DNA of 64,000 bases from Thermothelomyces thermophilus ATCC 42464 (Eukaryota; Ascomycota; Sordariomycetes; Sordariales; Chaetomiaceae): the NCBI RefSeq assembly GCF_000226095.1, contig NC_016474.1, forward strand, positions 4,030,001-4,094,000. The letters run 5' to 3'. Below are positions 23,701-34,044 of this stretch, one piece after another (the stretch's first letter is position 1; every line of letters begins with the position of its first letter). The notes under the pieces are model-generated. The model worked only from the letters and a program-made list of their open reading frames with translations, was not told the DNA's origin and did no database searches. The position numbers were made by a program, and so were the translations under genes.

Positions 23701-23860
23701 CTGTCTAGAGCCCCTAGATAGGTAACCCCTGTTTATGCCTATTATGTATAATAACGCTTAATAGAACCGGAAAAACAAAATTGCACCTTGTGCCCTTCTG
23801 GTCATATTAAGAACTTCTAGCCTTAGTCTAATACTTCCTATATCCTCTAACTATTAGATT
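20791..23860 (-). mobile_element. Family-2 element, left copy, 5' part including gag-like region
   Basis: This continues 1-5,610 after the insertion and is the inverted counterpart of 53,300-54,293 plus 61,883-63,957. On the minus strand it should carry the 5' untranslated and gag-like part: basic/acidic helical stretches are seen but the frames are destroyed. The right copy has a TATAAATAGG promoter-like box near 53,410; here the matching site near 23,745 is altered. Similarity to the right copy fades at about 23,860, presumably the end of the element. No clear LTR boundary could be fixed. Confidence 0.7.
22856..22860. other. Empty site corresponding to third family-1 insertion
   Basis: The left family-2 copy reads straight through here (TACTC, the complement of GAGTA). 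The right copy has a 7.6-kb element between GAGTG duplications at the matching position. Confidence 0.88.
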
Positions 23861-24537
23861 TATTAGTCTTCTCCTCCCTAAAATATATCTACTAGAAGCT
23901 CCTTAATAATATAACTTCCTAGACTAAGTTATTAGTAATTGGTGAGTAATTAATGATTAAATATATTATAAGGGCTTAGAAGGAGGCTATTATATCCTAG
24001 AATATCAAAGTAAGATAGAGGGTATCTAGATTATAGCTAGTTAATATAGCTAAACCCCTAATAAATGGACTTCTATTAGAAAATTCTAATAATATAGTTA
24101 ATACCGATAAATAGCTAGCTTCTATATAGACTCTAGAACCTATTTAATACTCCTAGCCTTTGAAAGGAGCCGTTAACCTAGTTTTTAATATACTATAGAG
24201 GAAGTTAGACTTACATAATTAGCTGACTAACCTGGCTACTAAGACTTAGTACCTCTCTATACGTAGGCTCCTATTTAGGAAGGTTGAAAAAGCGTTCGAC
24301 CGGAAGAACTTCGAATTGGCTTAGCTACGTCAGGAAAACGAAGCTCTGAAGGTACAGTTAGAAGCAGTTCGGCCGTCAAAGAGGAAGAGGGTAATTATAG
24401 ATCCGAACGAGCAGTTCGCTACGATTGAACAGATCTACCAGGCGCAGATTGAAGCCGGCCGTATAGAGGGCTCTATAGCTGAAGAGAGCGGGTCAGAAAG
24501 TACGGAATCAGAGGCTTCCTGTATTGTGGTGGGTTGA
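23860..24537 (+). pseudogene. pogo/Fot1-like DDE transposase, C-terminal part
   Basis: The plus-strand frame ending at TGA 24,535 resembles the 3' part of fungal pogo-type transposases. It has a segment like the last catalytic Asp region (LLDLLVFSSLKY, about 23,855-23,890), then a GLW.VN.AKPL segment (about 24,020-24,060). The distal third (24,285-24,537) is well preserved: RKVEKAF, an ENEALK coiled coil, KRKR, an FATIEQI..AQIEAGRI stretch and an acidic Ser-rich end. The upstream half is full of TAG/TAA while the distal 250 bp has a single stop (24,331), so RIP fades within the gene. The N-terminal HTH and first catalytic residues are absent, apparently cut by family 2. Confidence 0.7.
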
Positions 24538-25251
24538 ACAGACTGTTATATAGAAGGTTGAAGAAGATGGGTGGGTGTGTAAGCCAAGAAATGCCAAGTG
24601 TACGAAAGGTGGGGTGTTCCGAGTCCGACTTATCGACTGCCTCCGGGCTACTGGCGACAACTGATCGGTGGCCTGCTACTTGGACCGGTTCACCTAGTAA
24701 TTAGCTGCAGTCAAAGCGCGGAAGGAAAGTGGTTGTATTGGCAAGGAAAGGTGTTCAAGGCGCCGTCTCGCCACCTGAGCGATGACTTGTCGTGCGAGCA
24801 TGAGATGGTTGATCGCTCATGCATGTGGTACCCGTAGGGTAACACGTTGCCAACGACCCCAGGAAACAGGATATGATAGGCATTAAAGCAGTAAAGACAA
24901 CACCAGCAGGGTATTGGACCGCCTTATTCGTAAGGCTACGCTCATCATAGCGCCTGTGAGTAGACGATTAGTTCTGTGGATGGTATCTGAGCCGCTCATC
25001 GCCAACCTGGGCAGGCCGAATGGAGCGCGCAGGTGTCCCGCGCAGTCTGAGACAACCGGCGAGCTAAATGCGTCACGCCCATGGGGGCCTTGACGGTGGC
25101 AACCCGGGTGAGAGTGTTCAGTTATTACATAGGACGGGGCCGCGACGAGAGACCCTTTTTGAGAAGCATAGCAAATTGAGGAGAAAGCCAGTCGTGCTCG
25201 GATGTTGGGCAGTCATCTAGCACTGGCGATGTGATGCACAATCTTTTGCCC
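24538..25251. other. Intergenic, no gene recognised
   Basis: Moderate-GC DNA between the transposase remnant and the PIP-kinase-like gene. A short open frame at 24,598-24,837 has no recognisable features and I do not call it. It should contain the 3' region of the minus-strand gene. Confidence 0.6.
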
Positions 25252-26437
25252 TCAATCGTCGATAATTTCAACTATCTCCCTGCACATCCTGAGGAATCGC
25301 TGGCGGTACTCATCCGGTGTGGTGGTGATGCTCATGTCCCCGTGCCTGCTTATCAACACATTCCATAGCTTGATCAGTATCGTCATCGCCTTCGCACGCA
25401 CCTTGTGCTTGGCCCAGAAGAAGTCCAGGATCGAGGCTCGGAAGATGTGCTTGCCATCCGCCGAGGCAACTCCCGTTCTCCAAGATGGCAGAGTTGGTGG
25501 CCCCGATGGCGGCCGAGCGGGAACCGTGGCTGGATCAGATTCTGTCTGGCGAGGACGCATCGGGGCTGCGTCTTGGTGCGGCGCTTTCATCCGCACCAGG
25601 AAGAGGGAGTAATCCACAGCATTGTGTTCTGCAAGCAATCTGGTGTCCTGTTCGAGGCTCGAAAAGAAGTCTTCGGCCTGCTCTCGGCGGAGGACAATCT
25701 TGTCGTGAAACTCGTCTGCGAGTTGCTTTTTGGTTGCCTCACTCGTAAGCGCACCACCAGCAATGTCACGCTCAGGGTAGAAGTACGAGGCGGGTTTGAG
25801 GTCCCAGTTCTCCCAGTCGGCCTCGCCTTTCCTCTTGGCTTCTTCCCGGCCGTGCATGATGTTATCCATGACAATGTGGTGAGATGGTGCGGATCGCAAC
25901 ACTCGCCCTATGGAGGGACCTGTGGCTGCGAGAAAGTCGCAGATGCGGACCAAGAGAGCGCGGGGATGGGATGCCATGTATTGGACGTATGGCGTCAGAA
26001 GGTCCTCGCTGAAGAACGAGTGCTCGGAGTGGCGGGGGAGGGACTTGACGAGATACTTCTGATCGGCAGTGGAATAGAAAGTCTGAGATGAACGTAAGCT
26101 GCAAATTCTCACGTCTGAATGGTTGAGTGCATGCGCAACCTACCGAGCCCGAAAAGCCCATGTCTCCTATCGCTTTGAGAGGCGGCTCCCGGGCCTCGTA
26201 ACCATCCTCTTGCTGGAACGACTGCACATAATTATTATCGTTGATGTCCCAGTGGTGCCGACGTAATTTCGCAAAGTCTGCGGGCCGTATCTTGCGGAGA
26301 ACTAGATGATACAGCGAGAAAAGCGTCGAGAAGAGAGCGAGGATCGAGGCCAACGGGCTGCCAGGCCGTTTGCGCACTTCGTTGATCTCGGTGATTGCCC
26401 GGACGATAGACCGGGCGATTTTTTCTTTTCTGCCCAT
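25252..26437 (-). CDS. Phosphatidylinositol-phosphate kinase-like (PIPK fold) protein
   Basis: Two exons: 26,437-26,144 and 26,082-25,252, with intron 26,083-26,143 (GTAGGT..CAG, 61 bp), giving 374 residues. The splice joins GFSGS to TFYSTADQKYLVKSLPR, the glycine-rich loop and ATP-binding lysine of PIP kinases. Further on come SHHIVMDNI (about 165) and DLKPASYFYPERDI (about 190), which includes the conserved catalytic DLK and matches PIP4P 5-kinase-like domains. AVDYSLFLVR follows (about 250). The N-terminus has a short hydrophobic stretch (residues about 30-48). The protein is much shorter than MSS4-type kinases and has a proline-rich linker before the last segment, so substrate and activity are uncertain. 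I chose the ATG at 26,437 because upstream sequence opens only with non-ATG codons. Confidence 0.82.
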
Positions 26438-28766
26438 CGGAATGATGCTGTGGATCTCAATGTTTTCTTTCTTCTGAGCTATGATGGAGCAATCACTCAC
26501 AAACCATGTCTGGGAAGGTCAGGCTCGATAACGGCGCTGAGAAGCAGGCACGGCAGGTTGAAACATGGCACCGATGACGTCAGTTGCTGGCTCTCGAACT
26601 GACTAGACCCTGGAGCAGAGGCGCATGCAATTTTACCGGGGCAAGAACAGAGTGCGGCCACATATTCTGGGTATATCATTAGTTACTAGGAGAATAACGT
26701 TCTTTTTGATCAGGCGGCTGATCGACTCGGCGTTCGCCTCGCATCATCTAGGCACGACAAGCATCGGTCAAATACCTAATACACTGATCACCACCATGGG
26801 ATGGCTCTTGACTGGCAGTCAGGCCCTTCCCCATATTCTAAAACTCGAGGATTTTAGGCTCATCTCTAGCTTTGGTACCTAGATTTCAAACTTTTGTCCA
26901 TTTTCATCGAGTCCCTGGTGTTCTTCAACGAAGATGATAACGCAACGGATCCATCACAACATCGCGAGACTCTACCACTATTGACTCCGCGAGTCTTCTA
27001 GTTTTCTCGGGAACTGACAATCGCTTGTCCTTTCGCGAATTATTAACCTGATATTGGTTCTTATCCTCCATTTCATAGCTACTTCAGTGGATTGGGCGTC
27101 GTTGTCTCCGCGACCGACCAGTTCGGCAGAAACAAGGCTCGTGCAGCGCACGTGGCTGTACGGTTTTCATGCCATTACCCAGAACTGGTAATATAATTAA
27201 TTATATCTTCGCGAACTTTTGTCCATTCGAGGATGTTGATCAGGCGCTTTGCTATGTCTCGAATGACAGAAGAACTCTGGTGAGTTCGGTAATTTTGACT
27301 TTAGGCTCCATCACTCTCTTAAAAAAAAAAAAAAATTATGATTGTCACGCTGCATTGAAGCTTCTGATCTCCCTTTGGATTATCAGTTGTATTGCTGATA
27401 TGGCTGCATGAGACTCGTTCAACTCACAAGATGCATCGAGAAATGATCATGCCGTTGTCATCAATGCTCGCTGCCGGGGAGTTGCTCAATTTCCGCGGAT
27501 TGGTCCAGTTCAGGGATAGGAGACTTCCTCGACTCAGCATAGTCGCCAGGGCACTGCTGAGAATGGCCTGTTTTTCTCCGTAGTCTTGTCAATCGAGCAG
27601 CTGCCTTCACCTCGTCGAGCTCCTCTGTTAATAATGGGAACACAAATCCCCCCTGTTCCTTTTGGGCCATGTTTCCAGAGGATTGGGAGATTGAAATTCC
27701 GTTTCAACGCCTAGATTGTGACACTGCACACCTCCTCCATTAAGAAGAAAGACCATGATAGATCTTTTGTTCCTTGTGTGCCTCTGGTGCAACATTTTGT
27801 CGCGTCCGCCCTGCAGCAAAACAGGCCTTTCCTGAGTTCTTACACCTTGTCTAGCAAGAGCCGAAGCTTTTGCACTACATGCCTTACGCCGTACGTAGGA
27901 CGGCGGCCCGGAGAAACAGTGGTGTGAGGCCCAAGTCCTCAGGGCAGTGGGGGTCTGTCAGAAGCTTACAAGCCCCTGGCGCACCAGCCGCGAGCTACTC
28001 AACTAACTAGGCACGTTCGCTAAATGCATTGGCCATTTCCTTTGTCTATATATACGGAGTAGCGCTCTTCTACTCTCTTAGGTAGTCTACAAGGCACTTT
28101 GTTGAACCTTCGAAGCCACCGCTGCAAAGCCTCCTTCTGCTGTTCGGGTCTTCCAACTGCCTTACACAGGTTCCTTCCCTAACAGTTTCTATGACTGCTT
28201 TGTTTCCTTCTTGGCTACAGCTCATCACGAAACGTAATTACAGCGTTGAAGCAGATAAGCATGAACCCGGCGTTGTGCGACTAAACTCGGCACGTTGAAT
28301 GCTGGGCAGCTCTCAGAACTGGATCTGTTCTAGAAGATGGTTGCATGGTGCAGGTGCGCTCTGGCCATTTAGCCTTGAGCGAGAGAGGTGGAAGTACCCG
28401 AGTTAGACCTGATGTAGGGAAAGTGGAGGAGCCCACCAGTAATTCCTTGTATAAAGTTCCTGGTATCTTGCTGCGCTTGGAAGTTTTCTCACGTACATAC
28501 ATAATTACATTACATAGAGGTAGATACCTCCGTAGCATGCACTACTTGGTTTCCAGTCCGCTGAGATATCGCCCCCTGGATCACGCTGATAAGCGCTAGA
28601 TCTATTGCTTTCGCATTCCCCACGATACCGAGAGCTGGGAGGCAGATCGGACTCATCTGCTTGGTACAATTACTTGGGGGCAGATCTTGAGCCACACGAG
28701 CATGGAATCCACGCCACTTTGGTCTTGCCCGTCGAAATCCCAAGGGAGACCTGGAACAGCAGCACC
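26438..28766. other. Intergenic, no gene recognised
   Basis: About 2.3 kb of mixed-composition DNA between divergently oriented genes. I found only short unrelated frames on both strands, an A tract at 27,321-27,334 and AT-richer patches (for example 26,880-27,060). Promoters of both neighbours should lie here; no specific element can be assigned. Confidence 0.6.
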
Positions 28767-30070
28767 ATGGCTTACAGGGACGAGGCAGTCTCGCACACCG
28801 GAGCGCTGGCGGCTCCCACTGACCCTACCGTCATACGCCTCCAGAGCCTGGTCATTGCCGTCACCGCAATCCTGTCAATCCTCGGGGCAGCATGGATCAT
28901 TGCCAGCTTCTCGGTGTGTCTATGGTCTCCACAAACTCCACGTCGACGAACGACACGGAGCATCGGACCCCCCTCACAATTAACAGACGTTCCCCGCCCT
29001 TCGGAGTTTCCGACATTCACTCATTCTCGGCCTGGCTATTAGTGATTGCGTAATGGCAATCAACTTCCTCGTGTCGTCGTCGATGAACGTGAACAGGCGC
29101 TGGATTGGCGTGCCCGAGCAAGCTCGATTCTGCAGCTTCAACGGTTTCATGACGCAGGTCTTTGTTATCCAAACTGACGACTATTGGGCCTTAACCATCG
29201 TCATCGGCACATATTTCATCCTCGCCGACCACAGGCGCTGCTCGGCATGGACACAGGGACATCCGGCGGTCCTCTGGACATTGCCGTGGCTGCTTTCAAT
29301 AACTTGGGCAGCCGTTGGGATCGGCATTGCCGGCTATGGCGACATCGGAGCCTGGTGTTGGTTCGCGTCGGACCGGACTCGACTCCTGGTACGGGACTGC
29401 GAACTCCCGAGAAGGTTGCACGGCCGGTTCATCTGACAGATACCAGGTCAACTTCGTGCCCCGTTGTGCGTTTCACCTGAAGTACTGTATGTCCTGAGCT
29501 GACTCAAGTTGATCTTGCCATCCGACAGGGGTAATCATCGCTGCCATGTTCCTGATGTATGCCAGGCTGTATTTCGTTCTCTTCCACGCCTATCGGCATA
29601 TCCTGTCGCTCAATGCCGGAGATTCTGGAAGCCTGAGTTGGCCTATTGCGCCATCCGGCCAGGTCCCATCCCGCGGTGCTAGCCAGCAAGATGCAGGTGT
29701 GGTTCCTTTTAGACTCACGAGAAAGTTGAAGAAGGTACCGTACGAAACGAAGGCTTTCTTCTACTCTACCTGGAGGGATCATTGTTATGCTGACTTATGG
29801 TCAACCATACTTCTCCGGGGGCCGGCAGGATATTTATCCTGCTCTCTCATGAGGCGGCTGGTGATCACTTCATCTGCTGCGTATGGATATGTGCTCGATA
29901 GAGTTTCGTTTGCTATAATGCCGCTGCAAGGGAAAACAAAAATAAAACGAAAACGAGAAGAAAAGAGGAAGAAAAAGAAAGTCCGAGTAATTAATAACTT
30001 GTCAGAATACCTACTTAGGTGCAATTGCTGGAAGCAGCAACTGCGGCGTCGCTTTTGCAGTTTCACATAA
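28767..30070 (+). CDS. Git3/cAMP-receptor-like GPCR, 3' end unclear
   Basis: Exons 28,767-28,913, 28,987-29,388, 29,447-29,465 and 29,529 onward follow from good splice signals: GTGTGT..CAG, GTACGG..CAG, GTGCGT..CAG. Together they give a receptor with TM1 (LVIAVTAILSILGAAWI), TM2 (LILGLAISDCVMAINFLV), TM3 (around VFVIQTDDYWALTIVIGTY), TM4 (VLWTLPWLLSITWAAVGIGI), a GDIGAWCWF second loop and TM5 (VPRWVIIAAMFLMYARLYFVLF). This is the Dicty-CAR/Git3-like fungal receptor class of the plasma membrane. Past the third loop (LTRKLKK, about 29,730) no TM6 or TM7 can be recognised. The open frame runs to 30,068 into a lysine-rich low-quality tail. A possible further intron (29,735-29,828) leads to IYPALS and then TGA. 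Either the gene is truncated or its last exons are mutated. The start codon follows from the exon frame. Confidence 0.75.
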
Positions 30071-30944
30071 CTGGACAAATTTGTCGAGGGGGGCACAATA
30101 TGTATTGTACCTTTAATAACTTCAAACAATAATTACCCAAGGTACTCTTCTAAAGGGTCGATGGCTGCGCCCAAGACTCTGCCGAGCGTACGGATTAGTT
30201 AATGCGATATGCCAGGTACGTAATGTGTGTATGTACATACCTACTCAACCGGCGTTTGTCTCGGTTCGAATAGTTCCTGGTTCCTGCAGCAGAAAGGACC
30301 GTGTGTCACCAAAGCATCTCCGCCGCTGTATTTGCTGGGCGTGAGGTGAATGATTGTGATACAGGCAAGTCTGTTGATGAGTTTGGAAGTTAAGTACATC
30401 ACCGGTTATGACGGACGCTCTGATTAGAATAATGGAGAAGATTTGCCTCGAGGGATGTGATGACGTGAAATCGGCGAAAAATATTAACTACCGAAAGTTG
30501 GGGGTTGGTTCCAGAAGGGGTAGCCGATGACCACAAACGTACTGTACGTCCGTACTACAGAACGATCTGGAACGCCAAGTGAAAACACGAGTAGTGTAGT
30601 TATAGGGCCAAAGAACCCCCGTAAGCGGCCAGACCCGACACCTCGGGCGAGTGCTGGGTGGCGCATATCGTCGGCATTTGTGGAGCCAAGAGACCATCCC
30701 GCATTCCACGCCGTTTTTCATACCCCCACGAACAGCGTATTGCTCACCTCGGCCCATTCTCTCGCCATTGTACAAAAGGTTGGCTTAAAAAGCCTCGCTG
30801 CTTTCGAGAACCACGACGAGCCCTACTCCAACGACAGGCCACGTTTCCCGCGACATCTTTCGTCAGATACCCACTGCAGACTTCTATAGAGCAACTTCAT
30901 CCGAGCCCCGCCCCCGCCGAATACTACTGAGGACCGCGCGCAAC
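30071..30944. other. Upstream region of cystathionine beta-synthase
   Basis: No gene is recognised. It contains the promoter and 5' leader of the gene starting at 30,945. Open frames on both strands around 30,480-30,930 lack protein-like composition and conflict with each other. Confidence 0.55.
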
Positions 30945-32615
30945 ATGGCTGCCACCAACGGTCAAGGATCGCAAGATGAAGCCCGGCTGCCGGCGCCAAT
31001 TCTTGAAGCTCCTAAGCTGAGCGTCAAGTTGTCGGCGACCGAGCTGATCGGCAATACACCCCTCGTTCGCCTGAACAAGATTCCGCAATCCCTCGGGATC
31101 GAAGCCGAGGTCTACGCCAAGGTTGAGCTCTTCAACGCTGGCGGGAGCGTCAAGGACAGGATAGCGCTGCGCATGATTGAAGAGGCCGAGAGGAGTGGGA
31201 GAATCAAGCCTGGTGACACCCTGATTGAGCCCACCAGCGGCAATACGTGAGTCAGCCCCCTTCCTCTTCGCTTGTTCATCCTTCCTTTGGCCCCGCCATT
31301 TGCTGACCATACCAGCGGCATTGGCCTCGCTCTGGTCGGCGCGATAAAAGGATACAAGACGATCATTACCCTGCCCGAGAAGATGTCCGCCGAGAAGGTG
31401 TCCGTCCTCCGTGCTCTCGGCGCTACCATTATCCGCACGCCCACCCAAGCAGCTTGGGACTCCCCCGAGAGCCACATCGGTGTCGCAAAGCGGCTTCTCA
31501 AGGAAATTCCCAATTCCCATATCCTCGACCAGTACAGCAACGAGAACAACCCGCTCGCACACGAGTTCGGCACTGCGGAGGAGATCTGGGCGCAGAGCGG
31601 CGGCAAGGTTACGGCTGTTGTCGCCGGGGCCGGCACTGGTGGCACCATTACGGGTATCGCCAGGGGCCTTAGGAAGCACGACAAGAACGTCAAGGTCATT
31701 GCGGCGGACCCCCACGGCAGTATTCTCGCCCTGCCTGAGTCCCTGAACGAGGAGAAGGCCAATGTCCCGTACAAGGTGGAAGGCATTGGCTACGACTTCG
31801 TCCCCGATGTTCTAGACCGGGAGCTCGTGGACAAGTGGTACAAGACGGATGATGAGGAGTCATTCCATCTCGCCAGGCGTTTGATTGCCGAGGAGGGCCT
31901 GCTGGTTGGCGGCTCCTCGGGCAGCGCGATGGCGGCCATGCTCAAGGCGGTGAAGGATTTTGGCTTCGGCAAGGGCGACGTGATCGTCGTTGTCCTCCCG
32001 GACAGCATCCGCTCTTACCTGACCAAGTTTGCCGACGACGACTGGCTCGCCGCCAACGGCCTCTTGCCCGACGATTCGGAGAAGGCTGACGGCAAAGACG
32101 AGGCGGCGCAGCCCAAGACCCTCGGCCAGTATGCGGCCGACTCCTACGGCGGTGCCACCGTCCGCTCTCTCCGTCTCAAGCCCGTCACTTCAGTCCTCAC
32201 TACCAGCCCCTGCTCGGAAGCGATCGAGACGATGCGCGACAAGGGCTTCGACCAGCTGCCCGTCCTCAGCCCCACGGGCGGCAAGCTCGCCGGTCTGGTG
32301 ACGCTGGGCAACCTGCTTAGCTATATCTCGCGCGGCCGTGCCACGCCCCAGAGTCCCGTTCGCGACGTCATGTTCGACTTTAGCCGCATGGACGAGGTGG
32401 TAACGGACCCACGGAAGTTCGGATCGGATCTCAAGGGCAAGAAGCGCAAGTTTGTCGAGATCACCATGGACACTCCCTTGTCCGCGCTGAGCCGGTTCCT
32501 CGAGTGGAACAGCGCCGCGGTCGTGACGGAGAAGACCGAGGGCGGGGGGTCGAAGCCGGTGGCGGTCGTGACCAAGGTGGACCTGTTGACTTGGATGGTG
32601 AGGCAAAAGTCGTGA
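30945..32615 (+). CDS. CYS4: Cystathionine beta-synthase
   Basis: Two exons: 30,945-31,246 and 31,316-32,615, with intron 31,247-31,315 (GTGAGT..CAG, GCTGAC branch point), giving 533 residues. The enzyme condenses serine and homocysteine to cystathionine in cytosolic transsulfuration using PLP. The N-terminal fold-type II core has the PLP lysine in SVKDR (K70), the substrate loop TSGNTGIG across the splice junction (about 97-104), the phosphate-binding GAGTGGT loop and the GGSSGS serine motif. A tandem CBS-domain regulatory region follows (about 375-530; [15 protein letters not shown]). No N-terminal haem segment is seen, as in yeast. It converges with the SRP receptor gene 349 bp downstream. 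Start choice is supported by the family's usual N-terminal length. Confidence 0.96.
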
Positions 32616-32964
32616 TCGCCAAAATGATCCAGGCTATTTTTCTTTCTTTCTTTTTTCTTTCTCTGTTTGCATGAGCATTTAAAGGTTGTTAGAAGAACGG
32701 GCGAAGAACCTTAGACTCAACATCTGTGGTTGGTTTCGACTGCGCCGGACGTAGCATGCAACATTTATCAGACAGGGCTCAACCCGTGCAAACGGGGAGG
32801 TCTCTTGAAGTTGATACCCATCGATAGATAGGCATTGTCATTATCATCTTACTCACAAAATGGGACAATGATTTACACGAAGCGTTGTTGGCGATGCAAC
32901 CTTTGCCCGGCAGTCCGCAAAACCAACAAAAGTTCCCAACACCCCGCCTACTTTGCTTGATTTT
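32616..32964. other. Convergent 3' intergenic region
   Basis: This 349-bp space between two converging genes has pyrimidine-rich stretches near 32,637-32,665. It should hold both polyadenylation regions; no gene is seen. Confidence 0.6.
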
Positions 32965-34044
32965 TTAAGCATAAATCCTCTCCCCGATCCACTTCCACCA
33001 CTTGTCCGCCCCGGGCCCCTCCCCGAGCACGTTGCCCCCGATGACGTCGACCTCGATGTCGAACTCGAGCATCTCCTTGAAGTTGAACTTGTCGCTGCCG
33101 TAGGCGCCGAGCCACGAGTCGGCTTCCTCGCCGCCGCCGGGGCCGAGCAGGTCGCCGCCGTCCGCCTCGCCCGAGTCCAGGAGGCCCTTGCTCCTGGCCT
33201 TGCGGATCCGCCCGAGCTCGGCTTCGAGCTGGCTCTTGACGAGCGCCGCCGGCAGCGCGGTGAACAGGTCCAGCTTGTTGGCCGCCACCAGGACGGGGAT
33301 GCTCGAAGGGGCGCGCGACCCGCCCCCGCGGCGGTGCCGCCTCTGCAGCGCCAGGAGCACCTCGTACAGGTACTCGGCCGCGGCGGCCAGCGCGGGGCCG
33401 TCGCTCCCCTCGGCGAGCGCGGCGGCGTCGACGAGGAAGACGAGCGCCTTGAGAGTGGACTTGCTGTTGTTCCCGTTGTTGTTGTTGTTGCTGTTTTGCT
33501 CGGCCGATCCGGGCGCCGATAGCGACGACAGCCGGATGGTGCCCGTGCTCGAGACCGAGGCCAGCTGCGCCAGCGCGCTCGTGCGCAGCTTCGGGTGGCC
33601 CGGCGTGTCGATCAGCAGGAACTTCTTGGCCGTCGCGCCCGCCGCGTCGAGGTCGACGCGGTAACTGACCAGGCCGCTGCCGCCGCTGCCGCTGCCGGCC
33701 GCGGCGCTCGTCCCGACGGCGAGCTCGACGGTGCAGGGCGTCTGGGAGGTGTGCGTCTGGGCGACGGGCTCCGCCACCGTCGGGCTATTGGGGGAAGGAG
33801 AGAAGGCTTGGTCCGGGCGGTAGAACGGTCCGCGCTCGAAGAGGGTGAGCAGGGCGGTCTTGCCGGAGCCGGAAGGGCCGAGGAGCAGGACCGAAGGGAG
33901 GGTGGCGTAGGGCGTGGTGGCCGTGTAGAGGAAGTGGAGGATGGCGGGGATGAGGAGGACGATGGCCAGCCCGACCGCGATGACGGTCGGCGAAGGGGTC
34001 AGAGACGCCTCGAGGGCGGCCTTGAGGGTTTCGAGGACCGTCAT
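32965..34044 (-). CDS. SRP102: Signal recognition particle receptor subunit beta
   Basis: A single exon of 359 residues encodes the membrane-anchored small GTPase of the ER that holds SRP receptor alpha and regulates docking of ribosome-nascent chain complexes. It has one N-terminal transmembrane segment (about 20-40), the P-loop GPSGSGKT (56-63), a DTPGH switch II motif (about 148-152), ANKLD for guanine specificity and a C-terminal WWKWIGERIY. An Asn-rich repeat (33,472-33,498, GTT/GCT on the plus strand) and Gly/Ala-rich loops lengthen it compared with yeast. Family assignment is firm. It shares the divergent upstream region with the DHHC gene at 35,217. Confidence 0.92.
   Translation of the reverse strand: MTVLETLKAALEASLTPSPTVIAVGLAIVLLIPAILHFLYTATTPYATLPSVLLLGPSGSGKTALLTLFERGPFYRPDQAFSPSPNSPTVAEPVAQTHTSQTPCTVELAVGTSAAAGSGSGGSGLVSYRVDLDAAGATAKKFLLIDTPGHPKLRTSALAQLASVSSTGTIRLSSLSAPGSAEQNSNNNNNGNNSKSTLKALVFLVDAAALAEGSDGPALAAAAEYLYEVLLALQRRHRRGGGSRAPSSIPVLVAANKLDLFTALPAALVKSQLEAELGRIRKARSKGLLDSGEADGGDLLGPGGGEEADSWLGAYGSDKFNFKEMLEFDIEVDVIGGNVLGEGPGADKWWKWIGERIYA

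Noticed and set aside
1-24300. AT-rich block as a centromere
   Set aside because: RIP-mutated retroelements with resolvable nesting explain the composition; nothing in the window distinguishes a centromere from any other RIP block.
25405-26091. Long plus-strand frame opposite the PIP-kinase-like gene
   Set aside because: It is the complement of a well-supported exon with recognisable motifs; composition is that of a shadow.
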